Source: Apostichopus japonicus (Eukaryota; Echinodermata; Holothuroidea; Aspidochirotida; Stichopodidae). Taken from it: DNA of 64,000 bases. Location of the stretch: assembly GCF_037975245.1 (NCBI RefSeq), contig NC_092565.1, positions 23,991,999 through 24,055,998 of the forward strand. The letters run 5' to 3'. The notes beneath the pieces are model-generated. The model had not been told where the DNA came from and ran no database searches. It was given only the letters and a program-made list of their open reading frames with translations. A program made the translations under genes and the position numbers. This document shows positions 11,415-23,400 of the stretch, piece after piece (within the stretch, counting starts at the first letter, position 1; each line of letters starts with the position of its first letter).

Positions 11415-13267
11415 ACAGTTCATTGTAATGTCTTTGGAATTTTCAGAGACACATGTTATTATATGGATGAATCTCTCAACTAGAGGAAAGGAGCAAACAG
11501 TTTGCAAAGGTTTGCAATTATTATCACATGGATCTGGCAATATGTGGTAATGTGACGGTGCAACTTAGGTGGTGGCAATGGAAATTGTCACTGTGTTCAG
11601 GTTTGTTAAGGATGAAGTAGTGAGATCTGTACTTGTTTAATTTGTTAGTCAAATATACTCAATTATTAGTTTTTTAAAGAAAGTTTGTAGGGTGAGGGGG
11701 GGGGGGGGTCGGAGGGGGAAGGGCTGTTTATGCTGCTACTGCATATTACTCTGTAGTTCCTCAGGGTCTAACACATATGAGTAAATATCGCTGCTGGTGT
11801 TATGTGCTAAAGTTTGCTATACATGTGTGAATACTTCCATCACAAGGTTTACCTATGTGAATATTACATAGTAGTGACTAATGTCTCTTCCAGTACATCA
11901 TATGACATAAAATAATGTGGCTTTTAGTGTTACATTATGTTTCTTCAGTGAATTTCCTAACAATACACATGCATTTCTTTATTTTTTTCATAATGTGCAC
12001 TGAGTAATGAAAGTATAGTGACATTTTCATTTTAAAAGAAGTAATATTCTGAAATTAAAAAAAAACGTAGCTTTAAAGCTTATTAAAAATTTGTTTTATG
12101 CAGTGATCAGATTAACCCATTTTAATTTTTAAATAAAATGTGCCAAGTCTGGGCTAGTGTGTAACAGTTATTAAGTTAGTAAAATTAATTTCTATTCATA
12201 CAATAAAGGTTAATAGCGTTACCATATTGATTAAGTCATGATGTCTTCGTAAATTTAAACTGTTACCACTATAAATTTGATATTTCTTTTATGTTATTAA
12301 TATATTTCCAGCTTCTTTCTTTGATAATGCTCATTGCTTTTGGGACATGTCACTTCACAATTGTCAAATTAATAAATTCTTCTACTTTCTGAATTATGTC
12401 AGAACTAAGTAGTAGTGAATTGCTTATACTTCAGATGAGTTTCATTTTCTACTTAAGTACAAATTGAGTAAAATCATTTGAATCTTGACATTAATCTCTA
12501 ATCCATTTAGATATTTCCACACGAGACTGCTTCTATCAATGTCAAAATAGCACAGAAATATATTGATATTGCAGAACGTTTTTCATGTGTATTAGCAGTT
12601 TGTGTACAGTTAGCACATTCATGTCAACAATTTGTTGTATCATGTGAAGAAGGATAATTATATATAAATCTTTTGTGGTGTTATGTTCAAAAGACAATGA
12701 AGATGATGTGATTTCCTAAAATAGTTGGCAGCAATATTAACCAGCAGCAAATATGCCTGCTGGTTTTGAAAAAGAAAACTGTTGATTCATGGTGAATAGG
12801 GAAGTATATGATAAAAGATATAAGCATTTAAGACAGTATTTATATATCTGTTGAGCCAAGTCAGTTTAAGAATTGAAATTGTAAAGGTTTGTTATTTTAT
12901 GTAAAGGTTGAAAGCAGGCTAATAAATTTTGTATTTATCTGGAAAAAGTAATGTTTAGTGTTAACTTTTTTTTCTCAAATTTGTTTGTGTTTCGAATTAG
13001 AAGCCTTGAACTGTACTGGTATTTCAGTTCCACCAATACTTTGTAAAAATTTCAGGAATTTGCTGTTAGTACCCAGAGATGTGACTTAGATTAAGAGAAT
13101 ATACATATACTACCAGTCAGTACTTACCACAATCAATCTTGCAGCATCAGACAAGAAAGATGCTAATTATATGAGGAGGGGGTGGGGTGCAGGGCATATG
13201 AGAGCCAGCTTGGGTCCCTGGGCAATGATGTCACCCACCAGTATTCTTTAACCAAATTTTCCCAGAC
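11415..13267 (+). other. 3' UTR and downstream intergenic sequence of CIMIP2-family gene
   Basis: This is AT-rich with no further coding signal. Several AATAAA hexamers (for example near 12132 and 12202) could serve as the polyadenylation signal, so the 3' end cannot be fixed. There is a run of G near 11697. Confidence 0.4.
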
Positions 13268-13275
13268 TATATAAT

Positions 13276-13921
13276 CAAGGGCGGCAGAAGCACTTTTAAT
13301 CTGGGGGGGCACCGACATCAAAGGGCACTTTGCAGAAATTCGATTGGACTGATGCAGCCTTATATTTAGTACCCTTTATAACTCTTATTGTATTATCTTA
13401 TTTGCGTATACACATCACTCCATCAACGCCCCCCCCCCACCCCAACGAAAATATGCATACTAGCACTGCAATATCCAATGTGCAAATTGGGAAACAAGGA
13501 ACAAGTTTTGTTTTGAGACAAAATGAGGTGAAATCATGCTAGTTGCTAATGTAGGAATCTTCCGAATTAGAGTTTATTTCTTGTCAATATCTTAACAAAT
13601 TTTTTCCATTCGAAATAGCTTTGAGTGTGACCCACAGAACTTCATTAAAAGTCATGGGCGTAGCCAGGATTTGCAAAGTTGTATGCACGACTTTCTGAGC
13701 GGAGCGCCACCATCGGTTGGCGCGGAGCGTACAAGAAAATTTTTGGTTTTACAAACCCCTCAGATGGCTGGAAACGGCCCTTCCCGAGTGTTCATTCTGG
13801 TTGTCTGGCCTCTTGCTAACTTGAGACACCTCAATTTTTATGTAGAAAAAGGGCACATTTTTAAACTGAGGAAAAGTGGGGGGCACGTGCCCCCTGTGCC
13901 CCCCTGGTTCCGCCGCCCTTG
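13276..13921 (-). mobile_element. Non-autonomous hAT-type DNA transposon (MITE), copy 2
   Basis: It has the same termini as the element at 4071-4832: CAAGGGCGGC... at one end and ...GCCGCCCTTG at the other. The flanking 8-bp direct repeat TATATAAT is perfect (13268-13275 and 13922-13929). The interior matches copy 1 in reverse orientation along both arms, including the 'gatgcagcc' and 'gcatactagcactgcaat' regions. The middle differs and contains 'gggcgtagccaggattt', which may come from another MITE. There is no transposase. Confidence 0.9.
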
Positions 13922-13929
13922 TATATAAT

Positions 13930-14349
13930 AGAATCCTGGGGCTGTAACCCTACCTGACCCTCTTCTTGGCAGGTCATGACTCACTATTATGCACCTTTCT
14001 TCTTCAATATCAGCTAGGGAGAAATCTCATTAATCTGCTACCTACACCCCCCCTTCAGCCCTTTCATGTTTTAGATTCAATACGAAACTAGAAAGGACAA
14101 TATGTTGACAACTAACAAACTTGGTAGTAGGTAACTTACTGTTTTACACACACTTTAGTATCGTCAAGAATTTGAACTTTCTTATACTTTGCATGTATGT
14201 TGAGTGTAACTTACGTTGACAAGATGAACAGTGTGTATACTAGATCATGATACTCTTAAACGATCAAGGGCTAAAACACGATAAGGAAGCTAATGTAACC
14301 ATATCGTCCACCCCTTCACTTTTGGTAATTTGGATCTCTTAATTAATCG
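13930..14349. other. Intergenic, no gene recognised
   Basis: Only short open frames and AT-rich sequence are visible between the hAT MITE and the RTE-like LINE. Confidence 0.4.
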
Positions 14350-15832
14350 AGGGTCATCATGATCATTATGAGAAAGCACTTGACTCAATAGAGACAAGAT
14401 CTGTGATATAATGTCTGCAACAGCAAGGGATTGAGAGCACATACACCAGCCTCATCAAAGAAATATACTCAGGAGCCAAATCCACTATCCTACTTGATGA
14501 CAAGACCGAATCAGAGTCCATTAAGATCAATCTAGGAGTAAGACACGGAAATATAATATCTCCGAAACTATTTACAGCAGGGTTGTCCAACCTTTTGCAG
14601 AGGAGGGCCACATGGAATGATTATGATGAAGGAGGGGCCGCATGAACCCTACGCTCGATTTTTCGATTTTTTTGCCCGAAGCCCAAGGCAACAAAACGTG
14701 AGCACTGCGCGCGGAGCACACTGATTTATTTTCCTTCCCGATAAAACAGATGAATAAAGTCCAGCCGCGCCCCCCCCCCCTCCGCTGAGAGAGTGTCACA
14801 CAAACTGACCTGTATGCAGTTTTTTTTGGACCCAGAAGGTTCGAATGATTGATTATATAGCTTCAAATTGTTATCAATAAATCTGCTCACTAAAATTTCG
14901 CGCCGTAGAGCATCTCTGGCGGGCCGGACGCAACCCTGCGGCGGGCCGGACTGTGGCCCGCGGGCCGTAGGTTGGACAACCCTGATTTACAGCATCATTG
15001 GAAAATATCTTCAGAAAAGTAGACTGGGAAAATTATGAACTTTACATAAATGGAAAGAAATGAAATCGCCTCTGTTTTGCTGATGACATAGTGCTGTTAA
15101 AGAATTAGAAGACATGTTGCATTCACTAAATGCTGAAAGCAAACAATTTGGACTAAAAATGAACTTAACAAAAACCAAGGGGATGTACAACAAATTTGCC
15201 ACCAATCGAGATGTCCATATGGACAATATAATAAAATTGAAGAAGTGGAGAAATACGTCTACCTTGGACAAGAAATCTGGCCAGATGGTGACCAAATGAA
15301 AGAAATCAAAAGAAGAACACAAGCAAGCTGGACAGCCTTCAACACCAACTCACAGGCGTTACAAAACCCGAAGCTACCACTTTGCCTGAAAATAAAACTC
15401 TTCAATCAATGTGTCTTGCCAGCAATGACCTATGGATGTGAAACCTGGGCACTCACAAAGAGGATGGAGAAGAAACTCCAAACAACACAACGCAGCATGG
15501 AACGGATGAGGCTTGCCGTGAGCAGAAGAGAAAATAAAATAAACACATGGATAAGACATAAAACAAAGGTGAAAGATGTCATCTTGACAGCCAAAGAATA
15601 CAAATGGAGATGGGCAGGACACATAGGCAGACTCAATGATGAAAGGTGGACAAGATTGGCGACAGAATGGCAACCGATGTATGGCATTAGAAGATCAGGC
15701 AGACCAAAGGCAAGATGGCGAGATGCAATTGTGGAAACAGAAGGGTACGGGTGGAGTCGACTGGCACAAAACAGATATGACTGGATGTGCAGTGGAGAGG
15801 CCCTCGCCCAACAGTGGGACACCCCATGGTGA
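14350..15832 (+). mobile_element. 5'-truncated RTE-like LINE (dead), with nested hAT MITE
   Basis: Translated pieces follow the order of a non-LTR reverse transcriptase: 'YEKALDSIETRSV', 'LIKEIYSGAKSTILLDDK', 'PKLFTA|SLENIF' and 'FADDIVLL' (catalytic Asp pair, near 15075). After these come 'GLKMNLTKTKGMYNKFATN' and an open 195-codon stretch (15245-15832) with 'YVYLGQEI', 'NQCVLPAMTYGCETWALTK' and 'WRWAGHIGR', the C-terminal region of RTE-like elements. Stops and frameshifts upstream show it is inactive, and the endonuclease domain is absent. A 407-bp hAT MITE is inserted between 'LFTA' and 'SLEN'; removing it and one 8-bp target copy restores the frame there. Confidence 0.85.
14578..14984 (+). 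mobile_element. hAT-type MITE nested in the LINE
   Basis: The ends are the inverted repeats CAGGGTTGTCCAACCT and AGGTTGGACAACCCTG. They are flanked by the perfect 8-bp duplication ATTTACAG (14570-14577 and 14985-14992). The interior includes the GC-rich 'gcgggccggactgtggcccg' segment. It is a different family from the CAAGGGCGGC elements nearby. It has no transposase. Confidence 0.93.
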
Positions 15833-15835
15833 TGA

Positions 15836-17466
15836 TCATGATCAATACAATGCCGAGTGCCTGATATTTAAGTAACCAATTGTTACTGCTGTGTATACAT
15901 GATGATCCTTCAAATTTCGACATTTTTCTCGAAATTTCGATAAGGAGTCAAAATTTCATCATAATAAAACAGTCAATTGACTGTTTTTATAATCTCCTCA
16001 AACTAGTAGTTAAGTTTCAATGAAATAAAATGTCACAATTTCCTAGCGAACTTTTGAGATAAATCATCATCTCAAATCTTACGTAAAGTGTCTGCTTTTA
16101 GAGGGAGGGAAATCGAAAAGTCCGTATTGTGAACTTTGTTTATTTTTTGGGAATTTTGTTGTTGAAAAAAACAAGTAGAAGTTTGGACGAAACAGTCGAA
16201 ATTTGGAAAAGGAACAGAACATCCCTAACATAATTACAATCGCGACAACTATTTTTAGTGTTTTTTAAATATATTTTTTGGTGAAGGTAGGGGTTGTGTG
16301 GGGGTTGTTAAACAATAATCTAAACCTCGGCCACTAATATATAAATACACTCCGTGATTGTACCTTCACAGACTATTGCTACCTTGCATTTCGGCACGCT
16401 ACTTGATTCAAGTTCTGGCAACGTCAACGCACTTCCGGTTGGCTTCCAAGGCAACGACAGACTACAATTACAAAGATGAAAAGGAAATTATGATTGCGTG
16501 AAGAAAATTTCATAATCTGAGTAAGGAGTAGATTATATCAATAAATTTTGGTTGCCACTTTATTGAAAAAATTGATTAATTGGTGCTTAGTAAATTGTCT
16601 ACGATAACTCGATAAATAAAATTAATCCAACTAGTGTTACTGTTACTGTTAGTGCAACATATCTCTCGTGGTAACCTACATCTCATTGATTAGGTACCAG
16701 TTTCGCGAAACTATTTTACAGGTGACGGTCTAGCAACACTAGAACTTACAATTACTGTCATCAATAGCTTAGGCGATACTGATAGACCTAACGCTAGACC
16801 TGATTTGTGTTGAGAGAGTAAAGATACTCGGAATTTCGAAGTTACTTGTAGTAGTATAATACTATATATACGGTTACTGTGACCAAATGTCCCTAATGTC
16901 TGAGGACAGTCCCTAGGCTACATGTAGGCCTAGGTCGTTAATTTGGAGTAGTGATTGTTCTTAGAGTAAATTGTTCCCAGAGTTGTCATTGGATTAAGTA
17001 CAAGGGAACCTATTGTGCTAGCAAGTATAGCCATTTCTCTCTTCCAACAAGGTCTAGCCCAGGTCACCTCTGTGATATTTTTTCATAATAATTTAAGTTT
17101 CAAACTTCTGGGTACTCAGTCAAATAAATATTTTTTTAAGGCTACGAATAAACTTAATTTGATTTTAATTGACCATTTCTTAATTTCTTAAAAGGAAGTG
17201 CTACAAGTTACTTGTAGCAATTATTCCACCTTTAAATAATTACATACCTGGGACAGTTGCAACACCAGTCTCATGCCATCAGAAGTTCAGCATAAAGAAA
17301 TTTGACTTTGCACGTAGCAAGATAAAGAAAAAGCTCACATATATATCAGGGAGTACATTGAATTCTCAGTCAAACACTAAAACAACCAAACACTAAAAGA
17401 AATATTGATTGGCATTGAGTTACAGCAGGTTTTCTTGTATATTAAATGTTACATTCCAGATTCAAC
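15836..17466 (+). other. Intergenic and CFAP206 upstream / 5' UTR region
   Basis: No coding sequence was recognised before the CFAP206 start. A weak X-box-like site (right half GGCAAC matches; left half is poor) lies near 16442-16454. A degenerate SINE head lies at about 16725-16785. An acceptor-like 'acattccag' directly precedes the start-codon exon, suggesting at least one upstream 5' UTR exon that could not be located. Confidence 0.35.
16725..16785 (-). mobile_element. Degenerate tRNA-derived SINE head
   Basis: On the minus strand 'CCTAAGC', 'GACAGTAATTGTAAGT' and a decayed B-box region line up with the head of the better-preserved SINE at 20515-20650. Identity is partial, so this is a tentative call. 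Confidence 0.35.
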
Positions 17467-20400
17467 ATGTCTCGTGCTCAAGCAGAGAGTGTGATCAAGA
17501 ACATCATCAGAGAAATTGCTCAAGAGTGTGCAGGTAAAGGACAGGCAGTTTCAGAGACCTTGGTGGCATTTATGGTGAAAGCAGTTGTATTAGATCCAGC
17601 AAATGAGTTCAATGTGGACAGGATATTAACCAAGGATGACGTTCAGAAACTTATCAAGGTATGTGTATGACTCACCACTAAAAGCTAGCCTCAGGACTTT
17701 AAATGCAAAGTAGGTCACAGGTCAGTCATAGAGTTGAACTACTGTAACAATTACATAGATCCTCTGTGGTTGGTGCAAAGGTCCACAACAATAACAATCC
17801 GAAATTAAGTGAAATATACTGTTCGCTAAAAATCACATATTATTTGGGTCCAGAATCCAGGCTGGAAACATCGAATAAAGTAAAGGAATAAATTGAATAC
17901 ACAAGAAATAAATGATTTATTGTTCAAGTGGTAAAGTTGTCATCAAATTTGGTAATATATATTGTATATTGTGTTCCTAGCATTGTAATCCATATGAAGT
18001 TGTATCGTTTGAAGTCGTTATCCAAGTGTTGGTAGCACAGTTTGCACTATGAGAAAACTGACCTTCCCAATCAGCAAAACCAATGATTTTCGAATCAGTA
18101 TGAGTCATATGACATTGACAAATTACAAATGATAGCGCATTGAAAGCTTAATACTACAAAAAAGGGAGGCGTACTTTCATTTACGCTAAAGATTGAAATT
18201 CAAAGTTGTTGATATTCCCTAAAATGGTGAGCCTCAATGTAGGCTGAATCTGGTAAGGATATTTGGCAATTCACTATAGTATACTTTGCTGAATGAGTAA
18301 CAGACAAAACTTAAACAGGCAAGAAATTAGTTTAGCTGATGGCAACTATTACAAGGTTGGGCATCCGATTTAAGTTATTGGAGTTTTGTAAACACACATG
18401 TGACCAAGTTTGTGAAGAAATGTTTTTGGAATTATATGTTATATATACCAAGTATGTCTGCAGTAACAAATTTAAGGTTAATTAACACTCCTGTAGATTA
18501 GAGTATGTAGCCTTTCTCCCTCTCATAGGTACAACACTTGTAATAAAGTGCACACCTTTCACACAAACTGCCACTCTCATCCTTTCTAACAGGGTCATCT
18601 TTTTTTTCTTAAATTCTCCAGAACAGTTGTATGTATATTATTTTCACTTTTGACTTTCCCTGTTTCGACTATCTACTCCTTAGATATGTGTGGATAGGCT
18701 GTTGGACAGACGATCAGCTACGTTAGACACCATCAAAATGCAGGTGTACTTTGATATGAACTACACAACAAGAGGTAATTTTCACCCTCAGTATTCTCTG
18801 ATCCCTGAGGTTGTTGCATTATTGTGTCATCATCTGTGTCAACTTACGACATATGTTATTATGGCTCAGTTTATTTACACAGGAAGACAATTATAGAAAA
18901 GTTTGAATTGATGAAGAGAGTTTTGTATTATTGCTTTAACCACACAGCCAACTGTGGGTCAGATGCTGCAGTGTCGTTTAGTAGCTGCTCATTCTAGTCA
19001 TTTGTAGGGCGTGATGCTAGTGTATCACTACAAATGGCACAAATTTGATATCAGTATGCAGCTCTAGGAAAACATTTAAATAGGTAAAACTTGTTAATAC
19101 CATGATTCATTCACCGGTTAAACTACAAGAATATCCTCATTGGCGTTTTAGTTAGACCTATTGAAATATTATTGCTTACAATTTTGGTTTAATAATATCT
19201 CTTAGTTGGTTCAAGAAACATTAATTCAAGGCTATTTTTGAAACTGCAATTTTCCAACAAGGACAAAACAGATATAAACATAACTATTTTAGCTATGCAT
19301 TGTCAATGTTTCTTAATTCCTTTTCCTAATGCATACTTCAGGAGACGAATGATTTTGATGTTTTCTATTCCCTTCTTGACCTTTTTCTCTCAGCTGACTT
19401 CCTGGATGAGCATCGTCGTGTTTTGGAGCAGAGACTGCTTCCGGTGGTTCGTGAGATTACAGACAGTCGGGCAAGAACCCGGGAGGAACTAGAGAGCTTA
19501 TACAGGAAGATAGTCTCGGCAGTGTTGCTGCGATCTGGATTAGGTTCCCCCACTGACATTGCTGTAGTCAGAGAAGCTACTGGTGAGCTTAAAATGTCAA
19601 TTAACCTTATCAAATATCCACTCTGAAAGATCTTTGAATAGTTGCATGACATTCCTTAATACAGTTGTACTACCTAACGTTCTTTCCTTTAATTCTGCGA
19701 TGCTGCAAGATGGTTCTAACCTGATTTTGTCAGACAATCCTAAGCCTGAGAGATTGATATATCTTTAATTGCACTGTAATACCATTGGTCTTAGTTTGTT
19801 TGGATGTAACTGCAAAAAAAAAAAAAGGGTATCAGAGTTCAGAAGTAAATGTGTTAATGTCCCAGAATTGGTGATGGTTTGTTACTGGTGACAAGCTAGA
19901 AAATAAATCCTTCCTGAAGACCACTACTGGTTCAGTTTCATTGAGATGTATTGCTTAATTATTATGTTCATTTCAGTGCAGCATACACCATATTACCAGG
20001 CCCATTTCTAGTCTATGCAATTGTTTAAATACCTGCAACATCTTTCTTGCGGATCCTTCACAAAATGATTTTCAACCTCAACCTTTCTTCCCACTTAATT
20101 TCAATTTTATATATCGAGTCAACAAATCTAAGGAGGATGAACTTTGCTCTTTCTTTCTTTCAGCTGCTCTACAGAGTGTCTTCCCTCAGACTGAGCTGGG
20201 GACATTTATGTCCTTGGTGAAGAGGGACAAAGAGAGACAGCTGGTTGAACTGACCCAGATAGTAACCGGTATCAGACTCTTCAATAAAGAATGTGGCAAG
20301 GGAGGAGAAGGAATTGATGATTGTAAGTTGACAATATCATAATAAAAAATAACTAATAATAAAAATAAATTGGTTTACATTTCTCATAATTATTATCGTG

Positions 20401-23400
20401 TTTATTTTTTGTAATTTTTTTTTAAATAGCTGTTCATCTTTTCAAGTATCTCTTTCAAGATCTGGCTTTAGCATTCACAAATGATTTCAAGTTGTTTAGC
20501 GTCAAGATTGATCGCTAGAGTAGGGCAAAATGTGTCACCAAACCCGACTAGCACAAAGCCTACAGTGGAATGACCACGTTCCTTAGGCCTACTGGCTTCG
20601 AACCTCTGGACTTACAATCACTGTCCATGGCCCGGTTGCTTAGGGTGTCCACATATAAAGGGTGAGGTCCACATATAAAGGGTGAGGCCTGGGATCAAAG
20701 TTTCTTCACTGTTCCGGATTCTCCAACTCATTGCCATTTCAAATATATATATATATATTTATGTATATCATGGACAGAAAATGTATTGGGAAATTGTACA
20801 GAAACAAGAATACATCAATGAATTTGAGTCAAGTAAACTCATCTTTCCACCTCTCTTGGTTCATGCAGTGCCTGCCATATTGAATGAAGCTGTTCCAGCC
20901 ACTACTCAGAATGTTGACACCGCTATTCAGAAGGCCTGCAACACAGCCTTTAAATACACAGGTATTGTGATGTGTATGATGAGGAAGTCAGTTATTTAAA
21001 GTCCTCATATGTGTTTGTTTTGTTTTTTCAAGTTTCCCATTCATGGTGTGGATCCAGGGAGGGTGCCTTCTAAAACTTTCAGGTGTTTTAGATGTTAGCT
21101 GTAAACATGATATTCAGCTCAAAGTACAGTACAGTGTCTGAAAATTTAGCTGAATTTAGCGCAATTATGTACTGCTAGTTTTGGTAGTATTTTTGGTATG
21201 TACCGATACTTCTCTCATCCGAGAAATCCCGGATGCGCTACTGAAATACGCAGTATTTCTGTTATCCAGAGAAATGTATGCTATATGTTAACTATTGCAT
21301 AATTTCCCCCTGTGGACAGTAAAGCTGTAATTCGTCAATTTGAAAGATGTGTAATAGTGTGATGTAATAGTGTGATATTTTACCAAGTGCAGGCATCTAG
21401 CAGTTCAAAAATCCCCACTGCTCCACCTCTGTGGTTAGTTAACAATGTCTATTAGTATGATGTGGTATGATTAAGGAGTGTCATAAAACATTTGGGTGTA
21501 TTCTTTTTCTAAGAACATGTTCACCCATTTTCTTGTTTTGTTTTCTTTAATGTGCTTTCTTCAGCTGCTATAGAGAAATTGCAAGCAGAGGACCCCTCAA
21601 ATAAACTTCCCTTACAAGCATTAACAGAGGCTCACATCAACAGCAGACAGCATGAATCCTTCCTGAGAATCATTCTGGTTAGTTAATATTGTCGTGAGGT
21701 AAACAGTACAAGCAAAACGAAGTTTAAAATAGATTTTAGTGTAGTGTTTTACTTCTTTTCTGTTTAACATAAAAGATAAGATAAAGCTGATGAGAGATAA
21801 GAGATAATGCAATCAATAAATTGTACAAGATAAACAATTAAGATAAAAGAATTCATAAAAGATAAAGATAAAAGATAAACGATAATAAAAGATAAATAAA
21901 AGATAACAGAGTTGGAACACTTTTTCAGTTGTACGTCAAGCATTAACCTGGTGTGCACAACAGTCTTGATAAAACTCTCTGTAGAGTATGTTACAAGCAT
22001 TGCCTAAAACATCTGACTGTATTTGCAACATAACATATTCCTTTGCACAGATATTTTAGCACAATATATATTTTTGCTGTCATAGTAACTGTTCACTAAC
22101 CCCACATGCCTCGTATGATGTATACAATCGAGGTAAAAGTTGTTATTAACTGGGAATGCCTTATCACAAGCTACCCATACCATTCTTGTGTTATGAGATA
22201 TATTTCAATATGTTGGTATAAATGAATCCAGTGTATTTTCTTTGGTCCTTCCTTTATTTACAGAATGATGTAATCAGCTGTGCCCAACAAGTTGAACTGT
22301 TGGAGTCACAACTTGCTTCCCGACTAGAACAACTGCAGGCAACAGTACAATCCAAGACAGCTGTACCCACTGCACAAGTATATGTGAGTTTATTTCACCT
22401 TGAGCAAGCTTGTTGTGTGACTGAATTCATGCATGAATTTATTTTCATACTTGCTTTCAAGTGTTGATACTATGTATGTTACAGTATGTAGTTACAGTAC
22501 AGGTTGGTGAAGCTCTAGGCAAATTGATAATAATTACAGAGATCCATCTAAGCATATGGATACAACAGAAGTGAATGCTACAGTCCTGACTGACAAATAA
22601 CAAGTTACCGTGAGGAAAGTATGCAACACTTGCCACAGCAATTAAATGGCCATCAACAGACACAGCTAGATCATTTACACCCACAACCCTACATATATCA
22701 TCACACTCTCCCCTCTCTACTTATGCCATTATGAGATTACTGTGGACTCATCATTGGCCCCTTCTTACCCCTACTTCACCCCTATAGTTTGTGACACTTC
22801 TTTGTCCTTGAACTTTAACACTGGTGTATCATCTCACCTCTCTCTTCTTTACAGCCCCAGTTTATCAACCTTGCTCACATTTGGAGTGGTTTTCAGGATG
22901 AGATGGTTCTTCTTAGTGTTCTTAGCAACATTCTGGCCAGCTTGGAGCCTTATACTAGGGTAAGCCAGTGTTAACAAACATACAACGCATTCATGCGGTG
23001 ACGAATACCTCCCAAAAATGTATGGTTTATTGTTTGTTAACTCACATTATCTGATGCACCTTGACAGCTTTATGACATGAACGAGTGATAACAGCTTATT
23101 AGAATTAAAATTATGTTTGAAGGCCTGTCATGACTTTGTGTGTGATTTACTGAAAAAGCAGAGATATTCAAATACCTTTTTCTCTATTTTTCATTTCTAA
23201 TAATTTATTTTATTTGCTCTGTCTGTTAATGTTTAATTATCACTTTCATTGTATGCTACATAGTTGATTGCTTCTGACATGTAGGACAGAAGGGAGTTTT
23301 TGTTTAAGATAAAGATCATTTGCTTTTTAAATTTCTTCTGGCAATTATCTTCCACTTGATGAAATGGTAATGTACTCAATTCTGTTTCTCTCATCATTGT

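Noticed and set aside
15374-15923. Minus-strand open frames opposite the RTE-like LINE
   Set aside because: They are antisense shadows of the LINE C-terminal coding sequence.
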